Source: Chitinophaga sp. HK235
GTDB lineage: Bacteria > Bacteroidota > Bacteroidia > Chitinophagales > Chitinophagaceae
NCBI RefSeq assembly: GCF_018255755.1
Contig: NZ_CP073766.1
Span: forward strand, 2,914,001 to 2,978,000
DNA: 64,000 nt
Direction of reading: 5' to 3'
The translations under genes and the position numbers were made by a program. Below the pieces are notes generated by a model that was not told the DNA's origin, made no database searches, and saw only the letters and a program-made list of their open reading frames with translations. Shown here one piece after another: positions 16,424 through 24,438 of the stretch (its first letter is position 1; every line of letters starts with the position of its first letter).

Positions 16424-16981
16424 TTATAAGGAATAAATTATGGTTATGCGAGTGCCGGCTGGTACCGGACTCCCAAATATTATTTTGCCGGCTATTGGAT
16501 TAAAATCCCATTCGTCGAAGGCCGGGGTGGTGCCGAAATCTCCGACACCGATAAGAGCATCCGCCTCCACCCAAACAGCCGTAGGTATGGCATTCGATAA
16601 AGATGCATTGGTGTAAGATTTACCATCAGCCGCCAGGCCCCCACTGCCATAGGCTGCAGTAAACCGGATACGGTCCACACCACCTGTACCGGAACTACTG
16701 TAGGTATCCTGCAGCATCCAGGTGCCGGTAACTTTTTGGTATATGGCATGGCCCTGTTTATCAAAACACACGTCTCCATCTACGCCGAGACTAGCAGCTG
16801 GCACACCAACGGTAAAGTATATACGCGCACCAGCATTTGCCCCACCGAGGACAAACTGGCGTAGCGCACCGGCTGTGGACTGTAGAAGCTCCCCGGTGGC
16901 CTGATTCTGGCAGACCATTACCAAATCATTCGCAGAAATGGCAACTGCCTGGGTTAACTGGGTTATCTTTTTATCTGCCAT
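16424..16981 (-). CDS. Tail-associated structural protein
   Basis: 185 aa, beta-rich with many Gly, Ala and Thr. The start MADKKITQLTQAVAISANDL is a common opening of tail-fibre and tail-tip accessory proteins; the rest contains GDVCFDKQGHAIYQKVTGTW and a C-terminal pattern FNPIAGKIIFGSPVPAGTRI like those of fibre shafts. It is one base from the 734-aa tail gene and close to the tape measure, so it probably is a tail-tip or minor fibre component. Confidence 0.55.
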   Translation of the reverse strand: MADKKITQLTQAVAISANDLVMVCQNQATGELLQSTAGALRQFVLGGANAGARIYFTVGVPAASLGVDGDVCFDKQGHAIYQKVTGTWMLQDTYSSSGTGGVDRIRFTAAYGSGGLAADGKSYTNASLSNAIPTAVWVEADALIGVGDFGTTPAFDEWDFNPIAGKIIFGSPVPAGTRITIIYSL

Positions 16982-19185
16982 TATGCATATGGTATTCTGG
17001 CGGGTGATTGATCGGAGTGCAGCAAGTATCCGTCATCACTCCATTTTATAAATCCAGGGCGCTCAATCTCCACACGGACGGAACTTTTAAATAGCTCCAC
17101 CTGTGTAAGCTCATTCCCCAGCGGGTTGTAACTGGACACTTTGTTTAGCCGGAAATAGGTATTGTCAATTTTAACCAGTTTCTTAAAATCGAGCTGGCTG
17201 ATATCTGCCGGGGTTAAAAGCAGATACCCTTTCCATAGTTTACTGTCTTTGTCGGTTATCTCTTTTAGGTAATCTTCCCAGTAGTAACGGAACATGCCCA
17301 CATCCGGGAACGGATTCTGTGCGGCATAGAACATTTCAACAGGAGGGCCAAAACATAAATCGCGTGTTACATTCTGGGGGTCATCCTGCATACCGGCGTA
17401 TGGATAAAAAACAAAGCTCCTTATCAGCACACCATCGGTATCCGAAATATTCCAAGTTGCATACCCGCTGTTGCCGGACGCGGTTAGCATACTTGGCTTT
17501 AGCCCAGCCCATTGCAGTATCCGGATATTAAAAGCATCCACCTGTTTTATCCCGTCCTTGTTAACCTTGTATATATGTGGTATTACGCGCTGGCTGATAT
17601 CCGGGATCTGCACAGACGGCGTAGGACTAAATACAACCTCTACTTTTGTTTCATCCTTCTCAAAATCATTATCAGCAATAAACCTCTTCTGCCCATATAC
17701 TTCATTATACTTTTTGAAGTATCTATCATCGTTGTAGTAATCGCTGTCTTTTTTATACGACAGTACAAAATCCTTGCTTCCTAATTGCCCCATGGGCGTT
17801 ATCTCAATCTCCTGGCTGTAATCCACTTTGTTGGTCCAGTCAACGGCATTACCGGCATAATTATCGTAAAACCAAGACTGCGGAAGTATAAAAAGGTTTT
17901 TATTATTTGTCTGATCTGTAAACACATAGAGGTTGTGCATGGTGATTATGGACTTAAAAAAGTCCTTCTGTGTAACACTGGTGCTTATTGTCTTCCACAT
18001 TTCAACCTCAGCTCCTTTCACTATCGGATATGGGTCTTCGTCAGTTGGAGATGGAGCCACAACAAAACTGCCTGGATGGAAGGTGCAGACATTCCCAGGT
18101 GATATATCCATACTCATGGTTATTATATCTCCGGGATTCCACTTCTGTTTGGGGATCTCTATAAACACATCCTCAGCGGGCCGTCCATCATAGGGCACAG
18201 CGTTCAACTCTTTATTTGCGATTACCGTATCTCCATTCTTACGGATATTCAGGTAGGCACCAGCCTTTTTAAGCAGGTAGGTGCACCGGAATTGGAAGCT
18301 GGTGGTTATGGGCCGGTTTATGGTTATGCGTGAACCGATGTTCTCATCAACTGAGATGGTAATAAATCCATAATCATCTTTATTTTTTGGAGGTCCCCAT
18401 TGATTCCAAACCTCACGCCACTGCCCAACCCTGCGATTTACTACATATGTTTCCTTACTATAACATTCCAAGAACCGAGATTTCACAGCGTTTTGGGTAT
18501 ATTCCACCTTTTCTGTTGTTGGGATAATAAGGCTCTTGAAGTATGGTTGTGCGAAGAATACGCAGTTATATGTAAATCCTGCCTGGGCGAACATCCGGTT
18601 TATGTATTCCAGGGCATACACCGCTGGCCGGAAGCCGGTAATGGGGTAGTTGATTCCATCGACGGACAGACCGTAATCGATAAGCGGGTAAACATATCCG
18701 GCCCCCGGTTGCCGGTACCAGCTGGCCTGTATTTCGTCTACAGTAAGGGTGTGGTTAAGGTTGGAGAAGTCCAGATCTGACAGTTTCTTGTCTCCAAGGG
18801 CGAAGAGAATATCCGACAAGCGCCCCAGTACGCTTGTTTCGTATGTAACCACACCTTTATCTATTCTGGCCTTTATAACACGCAGGACCCCACGAAAGAC
18901 TTCTATCCCATCTACCAACACAATAGCCTTCGCGGCTTTATTGGGATTAAAGTTATAGCCGATATTGGGCAATGCGGGGTTGTAATCATTTTCGATGTTG
19001 ATGTCGAACAGACTTGCAAACAGGGCATTGTTCCGGGCGGTTCCCGGGATCTCTATCGTTTTGCTAAAATCCGTCTTCCGTTTATCCGGCTCCCTGATAT
19101 CAGCAATGGTATATGTAAAATCAGTGCTGATATCTTCCAACAGATCCAGAACAGAATCCTCTACAATTACGGTGCTCCTTATCAT
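16981..19185 (-). CDS. Large tail-tip/baseplate-like protein
   Basis: 734 aa. The N-terminus (DLLEDISTDFTYTIADIREP, then RKTDFSKTIEIPGTARNN) is a pattern I associate with a family of large tail proteins in Bacteroidota siphophages. The rest is beta-rich with repeated aromatic residues. It probably forms the distal tail or host-contact complex. The ATG at 19185 is only 7 nt after the -10-like box of late-promoter copy 2, so the transcript may be nearly leaderless. Confidence 0.6.
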   Translation of the reverse strand: MIRSTVIVEDSVLDLLEDISTDFTYTIADIREPDKRKTDFSKTIEIPGTARNNALFASLFDINIENDYNPALPNIGYNFNPNKAAKAIVLVDGIEVFRGVLRVIKARIDKGVVTYETSVLGRLSDILFALGDKKLSDLDFSNLNHTLTVDEIQASWYRQPGAGYVYPLIDYGLSVDGINYPITGFRPAVYALEYINRMFAQAGFTYNCVFFAQPYFKSLIIPTTEKVEYTQNAVKSRFLECYSKETYVVNRRVGQWREVWNQWGPPKNKDDYGFITISVDENIGSRITINRPITTSFQFRCTYLLKKAGAYLNIRKNGDTVIANKELNAVPYDGRPAEDVFIEIPKQKWNPGDIITMSMDISPGNVCTFHPGSFVVAPSPTDEDPYPIVKGAEVEMWKTISTSVTQKDFFKSIITMHNLYVFTDQTNNKNLFILPQSWFYDNYAGNAVDWTNKVDYSQEIEITPMGQLGSKDFVLSYKKDSDYYNDDRYFKKYNEVYGQKRFIADNDFEKDETKVEVVFSPTPSVQIPDISQRVIPHIYKVNKDGIKQVDAFNIRILQWAGLKPSMLTASGNSGYATWNISDTDGVLIRSFVFYPYAGMQDDPQNVTRDLCFGPPVEMFYAAQNPFPDVGMFRYYWEDYLKEITDKDSKLWKGYLLLTPADISQLDFKKLVKIDNTYFRLNKVSSYNPLGNELTQVELFKSSVRVEIERPGFIKWSDDGYLLHSDQSPARIPYA

Positions 19186-19192
19186 ACACCTG

Positions 19193-19220
19193 TATATATC
19201 AGAAAAGCCGATTCTGTTCC
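19193..19220 (-). promoter_or_regulatory. Late-promoter element copy 2 (GGAAC-N16-ATATATA)
   Basis: On the minus strand GGAAC (19220-19216), 16 nt, ATATATA (19199-19193). Same boxes and spacing as copies at 11116 and 24225. It precedes the 734-aa tail gene immediately and lies in the 42-nt gap after the 402-aa gene. Confidence 0.7.
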
Positions 19221-19227
19221 GGAATTT

Positions 19228-20436
19228 TTATAGCCCCTGGGCAAAATTGGTGGTGGTAAGCTCTACATCCAATTCCAGGTTAAACATTTTATCAACCCTG
19301 GTCTTTTTTATGGTATAGTCCTGCAACTTAACATCCACAGGGACCAACACCATCGGCCCATTTGGACCTCCATATTCTGCAGCTGGCACCTCCATATAAA
19401 CCAATGGGGCATACATCAACCCGCCCAGCAGCTCAGCCTCCTGATCTGTAAGGTAATCTGAAACCAGCTTCCGCTTCTCTGTATACTTCGTGTAGTAGTT
19501 TCGGGTAGTAGCCTCAAATCTGCGTGTTACTGGATCGTATCCTGTGCGTTTATCAGATGGCTGCCGCTGGTAGCTTTTCTTTTCGTTGGTCTGCTCCCAC
19601 CTATCTGCCAGCATAAAGTTAAAGGCATCAAACCCGCCGTACTGGTTAAGGAAATACAGGCGCACACCTGGAAACCGTTCGCACTGGCTGTATAAATCTA
19701 TCCGCATTGTGTTGCCACTAGGCGCAGTAATAGTATAGTAAGCAGCGTTATTGTACGCTACTACCGGAAACGAAAGAGAGGCAAACAGGTGGTCAAAACC
19801 GACATGCAGATGCAGCGCCCGGTTATTGGTAATAGTTGTGCTATTGTATGGGTTAGGGATGCTGCCAGAATGCAACATGGTGCCTGTTATATCGAAAATG
19901 GAGAGGCTGAACGCGGGTATTGCAGCCGTGTCGGACTGCAGCATGGTTATTATAATACTATCCCGCTTCCGGGCCACCTGCCGGTTAAACCCAGTTAGGA
20001 ACTGCTTGTTAAGGTAGGCAGCCTGAGAGTAGAAAGCAAAACGTTTGTTGTTCAGCGCACCGTTAAAGGCATAACCAGAAAAAGAATTAAGATTACCATG
20101 CAGAACTCCGCCATACTGTTCTCCGAACTGGACACTATATCCGGCCAGGGCGCCGGCGGCGGTGGTAACAATGTCAACGCCCATAGTGTCGTTTGCCCTG
20201 CAATAGTTTGGTGCCACCAGTTCATGCAGCACCCTGTTTATATCGATATCTATAGGCTGGCTCCCGATCACCTGCGGCTGATACTTAAGGGTGGCCAGCA
20301 GCTGGCCGGTGCCGTTGTACACATCAGCAACAAACTTAAAATCTGGCTGCAGGTAATTATTTGAGCTGATCCGGAAATGTACCGGATTGAAAGCCGGCGT
20401 GAATTTATCTGGGCTGGCCTGTATCGTTATTGCCAT
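19228..20436 (-). CDS. Phage tail protein
   Basis: 402 aa, beta-rich, no catalytic motif. Patterns such as PVHFRISSNNYLQPDFKFVADV at the start and RFPGVRLYFLNQYGGFDAFNF in the middle are typical of the tail structural proteins preceding the large tip protein in Bacteroidota phages. It shares one base with the upstream gene and ends just before promoter copy 2. Exact role (distal tail or spike hub) is not decidable by eye. Confidence 0.5.
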   Translation of the reverse strand: MAITIQASPDKFTPAFNPVHFRISSNNYLQPDFKFVADVYNGTGQLLATLKYQPQVIGSQPIDIDINRVLHELVAPNYCRANDTMGVDIVTTAAGALAGYSVQFGEQYGGVLHGNLNSFSGYAFNGALNNKRFAFYSQAAYLNKQFLTGFNRQVARKRDSIIITMLQSDTAAIPAFSLSIFDITGTMLHSGSIPNPYNSTTITNNRALHLHVGFDHLFASLSFPVVAYNNAAYYTITAPSGNTMRIDLYSQCERFPGVRLYFLNQYGGFDAFNFMLADRWEQTNEKKSYQRQPSDKRTGYDPVTRRFEATTRNYYTKYTEKRKLVSDYLTDQEAELLGGLMYAPLVYMEVPAAEYGGPNGPMVLVPVDVKLQDYTIKKTRVDKMFNLELDVELTTTNFAQGL

Positions 20437-21089
20437 TATCTTAATAGATCTGTGTTAATGTTTATGCGGATATCCTTCGCCATGGCGGCAGCCAGCTCCC
20501 GCTTCATGCCGTCCATAATTTCATCCACCGAAATCTGTTTGAAGTTGGTCGCCCGGGTACCGTGCCTTTTTATAGAAATACCCAATGCAATGGCCAGGGT
20601 GTTCCGGCGGACTTTATTACGCAGATATCCGCGTGTATTACGCCCCATCAACCCGCGTGGAGCAGTGGCATCTGAAAGAACATGCTTCTGTCGTACCCAC
20701 AGTATAAGTGCGTTCTGCATGTCTTTACTGGGGAAGGCCGTTTTGAATTTATATGGGCTGGTGGTGTTCCGGCTGTTGGGTCCTATGCCCTGGACACCTT
20801 TGTCCACATAGTCCGCGTAGTCCGCCATATATACCTCTCCGATATAATCCCGGCCAGACACCCGGTATTCAAACCGGATGCTTTCACTCAGGTTGCCACC
20901 GGCGTTTATCTCCCGCCCACCGTTTACTGCGTGCAGGTTACGCTGTAATGCCTCAACCAGGAGCCCCATCCACTTAACAAATATCTGCTCGACATTATTA
21001 AGCTGTAACGGAGTAGTACGGGCAGCCCCGACATTATCGAGAAAGCCACTATCTATAATGTTGCGCTGCCGCTGTGCTTCCGTAGCCAT
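20436..21089 (-). CDS. HK97 gp10-like neck/tail completion protein
   Basis: 217 aa. The centre has ESIRFEYRVSGRDYIGEVYM followed by ADYADYVDKGVQGIG, a pattern close to that of gp10-like tail-completion proteins (xYAxYVxxGxxG). The C-terminus is basic and helical. It overlaps the end of the frameshifted chaperone frame by 37 nt. It probably closes the head-tail joint. Confidence 0.5.
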   Translation of the reverse strand: MATEAQRQRNIIDSGFLDNVGAARTTPLQLNNVEQIFVKWMGLLVEALQRNLHAVNGGREINAGGNLSESIRFEYRVSGRDYIGEVYMADYADYVDKGVQGIGPNSRNTTSPYKFKTAFPSKDMQNALILWVRQKHVLSDATAPRGLMGRNTRGYLRNKVRRNTLAIALGISIKRHGTRATNFKQISVDEIMDGMKRELAAAMAKDIRININTDLLR

Positions 21090-21346
21090 TTTTGCTGCTC
21101 TTCTTTTTCAAAATTGGCCTTGTCTTTAAGATAGGCCATGTCGTTAAGAAAATTTATTGTGCTGAGGTCATAAACTTGTGCCAGCGGAATCCGCTCCATC
21201 TCCGCAACATTGCAGGCATTTATAAGCCATCCCCAGCGGCTTCCATAACCTGTGTCCACATGTCCAGGCTCTCCTTCGGCATCATCTCCCCCTTCTGTTC
21301 CAAATAAGCCGGCATACCGGTTAAGAAGCTGCTCCATAGCTTGCAA
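21053..21346 (-). CDS. GT extension of tail chaperone (reached by -1 frameshift)
   Basis: A 97-codon frame opening at TTG 21346, with no own ATG at its start, directly at a T9 run in the upstream gene. The zero frame reads GTT TTT TTT TGC, so the heptamer T_TTT_TTT (21352-21346) is a perfect -1 slippery site; after slipping, translation continues in this frame. The combined product would be 261 aa: 164 residues of the 205-aa protein plus this part (EQLLNRYAGLFGTEGGDDAE onward). This is the G/GT arrangement of siphophage tail assembly chaperones. The shift itself is inferred. Confidence 0.7.
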   Translation of the reverse strand: MQAMEQLLNRYAGLFGTEGGDDAEGEPGHVDTGYGSRWGWLINACNVAEMERIPLAQVYDLSTINFLNDMAYLKDKANFEKEEQQKWLRKHSGSATL

Positions 21347-21837
21347 AAAAAAACAGCAGCGGCATTAGCCTGTACGATAGGGAGATCCAACATGTCTTCG
21401 GCCACCTGATCAAACGGGGTAGCTCCATAAGGTAACACCTTCCGACCACGCCACGTGCGCTTCGTTGGCCGGGATATTGCTGCCAGCATGCGGTGCAGGT
21501 TGGATATAAACTCCCCCGGTTCCTTGGCGCAGGTGATGGCGTCAATAAACTGCCCCGCTACCAGGTTACGGAAATCGTACAACGGCTGGTACCGGCGGCC
21601 ATTAACAGTAAAATATCGCGGTGCAGCAGATACTGGCAGATCCTTGGTGTCCAGGAATGCCAGCCGTTTCGTTTCCTGTTTCAGCTCTGGCATCGGCATG
21701 CTTTCGTAGTGCTCTACTGGCTTATCGAACAGGCAGGACAGCAGATGGATACTGCGGTCGATCTCATGCTCGAAGTCGTCAGCCGATATGATACCGTACA
21801 GTTCCTGGTATTTGCGCACTGTAATCTTATCCCACAT
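21220..21837 (-). CDS. Tail assembly chaperone (G-like), zero-frame product
   Basis: 205 aa, helical, starting MWDKITVRKYQELYGIISAD, a common start for small phage tail chaperones. It contains RYQPLYDFRNLVAGQFID and ends in EAAGDGL after the slippery run. A -1 shift at its T9 run would give the longer GT form. The protein pair would bind the tape measure before tail tube polymerisation. Here it lies next to the terminase genes rather than just before the tape measure. Confidence 0.7.
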   Translation of the reverse strand: MWDKITVRKYQELYGIISADDFEHEIDRSIHLLSCLFDKPVEHYESMPMPELKQETKRLAFLDTKDLPVSAAPRYFTVNGRRYQPLYDFRNLVAGQFIDAITCAKEPGEFISNLHRMLAAISRPTKRTWRGRKVLPYGATPFDQVAEDMLDLPIVQANAAAVFFCKLWSSFLTGMPAYLEQKGEMMPKESLDMWTQVMEAAGDGL

Positions 21838-22018
21838 AGCTAACCCCTTTGCCTGTTTTCACTTTACCCTTTGGCACTGCCTGGGAAGCGGCCTTGTGCG
21901 CCGCAAACGCGTTCAGCAAGTCGATTAGGGCTGCTGATACGATGTTCCCTGCATTCACAAAACGAACGTTCTCGTCTGCTGGTTCCCCATATTGGGCAAT
22001 GAACTCCTTTGCTTCCAT
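21827..22018 (-). CDS. Small phage protein (63 aa)
   Basis: From ATG 22018 (MEAKEFIAQYGEP). Helical, Ala-rich middle and a basic, Gly/Lys-rich tail (VPKGKVKTGKGVSYVG). The frame extends upstream to 22051 but that part overlaps TerL; the internal ATG is preferred. It overlaps the chaperone start by 11 nt. Function unknown. Confidence 0.5.
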   Translation of the reverse strand: MEAKEFIAQYGEPADENVRFVNAGNIVSAALIDLLNAFAAHKAASQAVPKGKVKTGKGVSYVG

Positions 22019-22028
22019 ATTGTCTATT

Positions 22029-23189
22029 TTAAATAAGCGTATATACGCCACTGTTACTGTTTGCCAGATGATTCAGCCCAACATATCGCAGAGGATCGAT
22101 TAAATGGTTCATGAAATCCACAGGCTCATTCATCGGCTTCCCATTCTTATCGACCCGCCATTTATAGTTATTCAGCTCCTTCCGGAGGTTCACGCTGCAG
22201 CGGGTTACGTTTAGCCGCCACCGTTTTATAATATCGATGCTATTTTTCACACTGTCCGGTCCTTTCAGTGCCGGCATAACAAGCAGTCCCTCGTTATTTA
22301 TCTCCATTATGGACTTAGGCTCACTGCTGTCTGCCACTATTTCCTGATATGGTGAAATACCTGCGGCATATGCCTTCTGTGCAATAGCCGGGTTGGTCAG
22401 TCCTGTTTCGTACAGTAACTCTTTAAGCCACAGCTCACCGTCCTGCTTCCACACTCCCAGCAGCCCGGTCTCGTCATTGGTGAAGCCGAAGTCCAGACCG
22501 TATGCTACCAGCTGCGCATCCTCTGGAATATCATCCACGATTGTCCAGTTTCGGAATATCAACCCCTCTATCTTACCGGTAAGGCCGCGGGCATAAACGC
22601 GAAACAGTTCAGGGTCTTTGTGCCGAAGCGCCTCAATCTTCCGCCGAATCTTATCTGGGCAGAATGGATTGTGCCGGTGATCTGATATAAGCATCTGTAC
22701 GCCCTTATCCTGCAAGACCTCCGTGTGTACCCAGAATTCAGAGTTAGGGTTATAGTCGATAAATATCTGCCGCTTTGTGCGCATGGCCAGCTCTGAATAC
22801 ACAGAGTACAGGATGCCGTTAGCCTCGTTGATAAACAAATAGTCACGCTTCCCTGACTTCGCGTCCTGCTGTGTGAGGTAGCTGGTAAACTCAATTATAC
22901 TTCCATTCCAGAATCTTAAAACGCGGTCAGTCCTGTTGTACTGGACGACCAGCTTTTGCAGCTCCGGGCTTCCGGCAAGAATCGTCTCCGCGTCCCTTAA
23001 CGCTCCCTTCTTCAGGTTGGGCATATCCTGACCGACCACGGTAATGACCAGGTTAGGAGCCTGTATTGCCTTCGTGAAAAGAACTTGTAATATGCTGTAT
23101 GTCTTCCCGCTGCTGGTGCCGCCTTGATTTACGACGATATCAGCGCGGGCTAACAGATTCGCTTCATATAATGGGCCAACGTCAAACAT
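22029..23189 (-). CDS. Terminase large subunit (PBSX type)
   Basis: 386 aa. Walker A-like VVNQGGTSSGKTYSILQ at residues 19-35, Walker B YLFINEANG near 117, and the C-terminal nuclease with GLDFGFTNDETGLLGVW (first catalytic Asp) and later acidic residues (IVADSSEPKSIMEI). It powers packaging and cuts concatemers. ATG follows the TerS stop immediately. This is slightly short for the family (400-450) but all motifs are present. Confidence 0.9.
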   Translation of the reverse strand: MFDVGPLYEANLLARADIVVNQGGTSSGKTYSILQVLFTKAIQAPNLVITVVGQDMPNLKKGALRDAETILAGSPELQKLVVQYNRTDRVLRFWNGSIIEFTSYLTQQDAKSGKRDYLFINEANGILYSVYSELAMRTKRQIFIDYNPNSEFWVHTEVLQDKGVQMLISDHRHNPFCPDKIRRKIEALRHKDPELFRVYARGLTGKIEGLIFRNWTIVDDIPEDAQLVAYGLDFGFTNDETGLLGVWKQDGELWLKELLYETGLTNPAIAQKAYAAGISPYQEIVADSSEPKSIMEINNEGLLVMPALKGPDSVKNSIDIIKRWRLNVTRCSVNLRKELNNYKWRVDKNGKPMNEPVDFMNHLIDPLRYVGLNHLANSNSGVYTLI

Positions 23190-23672
23190 TTATTGCAGGC
23201 TATCCTCTACTTCCTTTTCAGATGTGGCAATGGTCATGGCAGTAGCCGGCACGAGCTTAACCTCAACCGACGTAACATCCACTTTAGCTTCTATCTGCTG
23301 TTTATCTATCCAGTTGTGGTTGCACTTAAGATCGAATATAATACCGGCAGTACTACCTCTACCATTTAGAAGGGCAGATCCTTTACAGGCAAGAACTTCC
23401 TCCTCAATCCCCGTGATCACTTCGGCATACTCAGCCCGATCCCTGTAGTCGCTCCATGTTTGGCGGGTAGTCCCAATAAAAACCTGAAAATCTGCCAGAG
23501 TGTATACCTGTGGGCATGGCACGCGCAGTACTTTCCCAGCGCTCACCTCGAACTTTACAGCGGCCTTACATTCACTCTTATACCTCTGCCACGCATCCTG
23601 TATCTCCATCACAGTGTATTTATAACTACCCTCCGGACGGCCGGGCTTCTCATGCTTCTTTTGCTTAGCCAT
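23190..23672 (-). CDS. Terminase small subunit
   Basis: 160 aa, directly upstream of TerL with no gap. Basic start (MAKQKKHEKPGRPEGS), a DNA-binding-like helical centre (LADFQVFIGTTRQTWSDYRD) and a segment AGIIFDLKCNHNWIDKQQIE that is typical of TerS in Bacteroidota phages. It recognises the packaging site and feeds DNA to TerL. Confidence 0.8.
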   Translation of the reverse strand: MAKQKKHEKPGRPEGSYKYTVMEIQDAWQRYKSECKAAVKFEVSAGKVLRVPCPQVYTLADFQVFIGTTRQTWSDYRDRAEYAEVITGIEEEVLACKGSALLNGRGSTAGIIFDLKCNHNWIDKQQIEAKVDVTSVEVKLVPATAMTIATSEKEVEDSLQ

Positions 23673-23838
23673 TGTATCCCTGTTTGCCTTTACTCGTTAA
23701 ATGAAATGCGCAGCACTCACTGCACCAGTAATGTCTGCATTCGTTCCGGCGGCGCATTGCCTTGCGATTACGGTGGTACCGTATCCAGTATAGCGCATTC
23801 TGCGCTTCTTGGCGGGTGAGTGTGCGCTTTGAACACAT
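23665..23838 (-). CDS. Small Cys/His-rich phage protein
   Basis: 57 aa from ATG 23838 (MCSKRTLTRQEAQ). The C-terminus has CRHYWCSECCAFHLTSKGK, a Cys/His cluster that looks like a small zinc knuckle; a basic segment precedes it. It overlaps the TerS start by 8 nt. Its place before TerS suggests a packaging or late regulatory role, but this is only position. Confidence 0.5.
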   Translation of the reverse strand: MCSKRTLTRQEAQNALYWIRYHRNRKAMRRRNECRHYWCSECCAFHLTSKGKQGYNG

Positions 23839-23839
23839 A

Positions 23840-24151
23840 CTACCTGCGTTTACGACGGCTATGCCCACGGCCGCCATGGTCCACTACCTGCGCTACCAGT
23901 GTAAGCGGAGTGACATCCGGCGCCTTAGTTTCGTCAACTGGCAACTGCGTGTAAAGCTGTCGCACCATATCCGCCACGCAGTCATTACACCACAGTGTAA
24001 ACCGGGTACTGCCAACGGCCTCCCAATATATTTCCTGCATCCGGCGCTTTACTGGCTCGTCCAGGTTCTTCATATACCCGGCTGTAACCAGCGTATCATA
24101 ATGCCCACGATGCTGATCCAGGTATTCAATATGTTCTTCTGTGAAACTCAT
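23840..24151 (-). CDS. Conserved-looking phage protein (103 aa)
   Basis: From ATG 24151 (MSFTEEHIEYLDQHRGHYDT), which overlaps the upstream stop in ATGA form; the frame is open further upstream but only across the promoter element. The sequence is helical with two Cys (WCNDCVADMVRQLY) and a basic C-terminus GGRGHSRRKRR. It is the first gene after promoter copy 1. Function unknown. Confidence 0.55.
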   Translation of the reverse strand: MSFTEEHIEYLDQHRGHYDTLVTAGYMKNLDEPVKRRMQEIYWEAVGSTRFTLWCNDCVADMVRQLYTQLPVDETKAPDVTPLTLVAQVVDHGGRGHSRRKRR

Positions 24152-24438
24152 TTCGATAAATGTTTGTGCAACAGCACGGCCACTATAGAAGCAATGGCGC
24201 CAGTGAGTGCCGACTGTACACATGTATATATCGAAAAAGCCGATTTTGTTCCGAAAAAGTTTATGGCTATACCCAACCACCAAGCGAGGCACAGGTGGCA
24301 GTCAAACGGCTTTAAACGGTGCCTATACGCATCCCGTCCCCATATGCGCACCTTGATCCAGTGCGGTACGCCGGATTCGATAAATACCAGGGCAAGGCAG
24401 GCGGCCCCCAGGGCGGTGATGATATTACTTATTTGCAT
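24148..24438 (-). CDS. Small membrane protein with CxxC-LxxW motif
   Basis: 96 aa. One hydrophobic helix at residues 4-22, then a polar part with PFDCHLCLAWWLGIAINFFG and a second hydrophobic helix near 75-92. The DCxxCLxxWxG pattern resembles the DUF1360-type of phage/sporulation membrane proteins. Late-promoter copy 1 lies within its coding sequence. It overlaps the sigma gene end by 14 nt and the next gene by 4 nt. Confidence 0.55.
   Translation of the reverse strand: MQISNIITALGAACLALVFIESGVPHWIKVRIWGRDAYRHRLKPFDCHLCLAWWLGIAINFFGTKSAFSIYTCVQSALTGAIASIVAVLLHKHLSK
24225..24252 (-). promoter_or_regulatory. Late-promoter element copy 1 (GGAAC-N16-ATATATA)
   Basis: On the minus strand GGAAC (24252-24248), 16 nt, ATATATA (24231-24225). 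It lies inside the membrane-protein gene and faces the gene at 24151 and terminase. Same boxes and spacing as copies at 19193 and 11116. Confidence 0.65.

Noticed and set aside
24151..24292. 47-codon upstream extension of the gene at 23840
   Set aside because: The extension runs through late-promoter copy 1 in another frame of the membrane-protein gene; the ATGA overlap at 24148-24151 marks the likely start.
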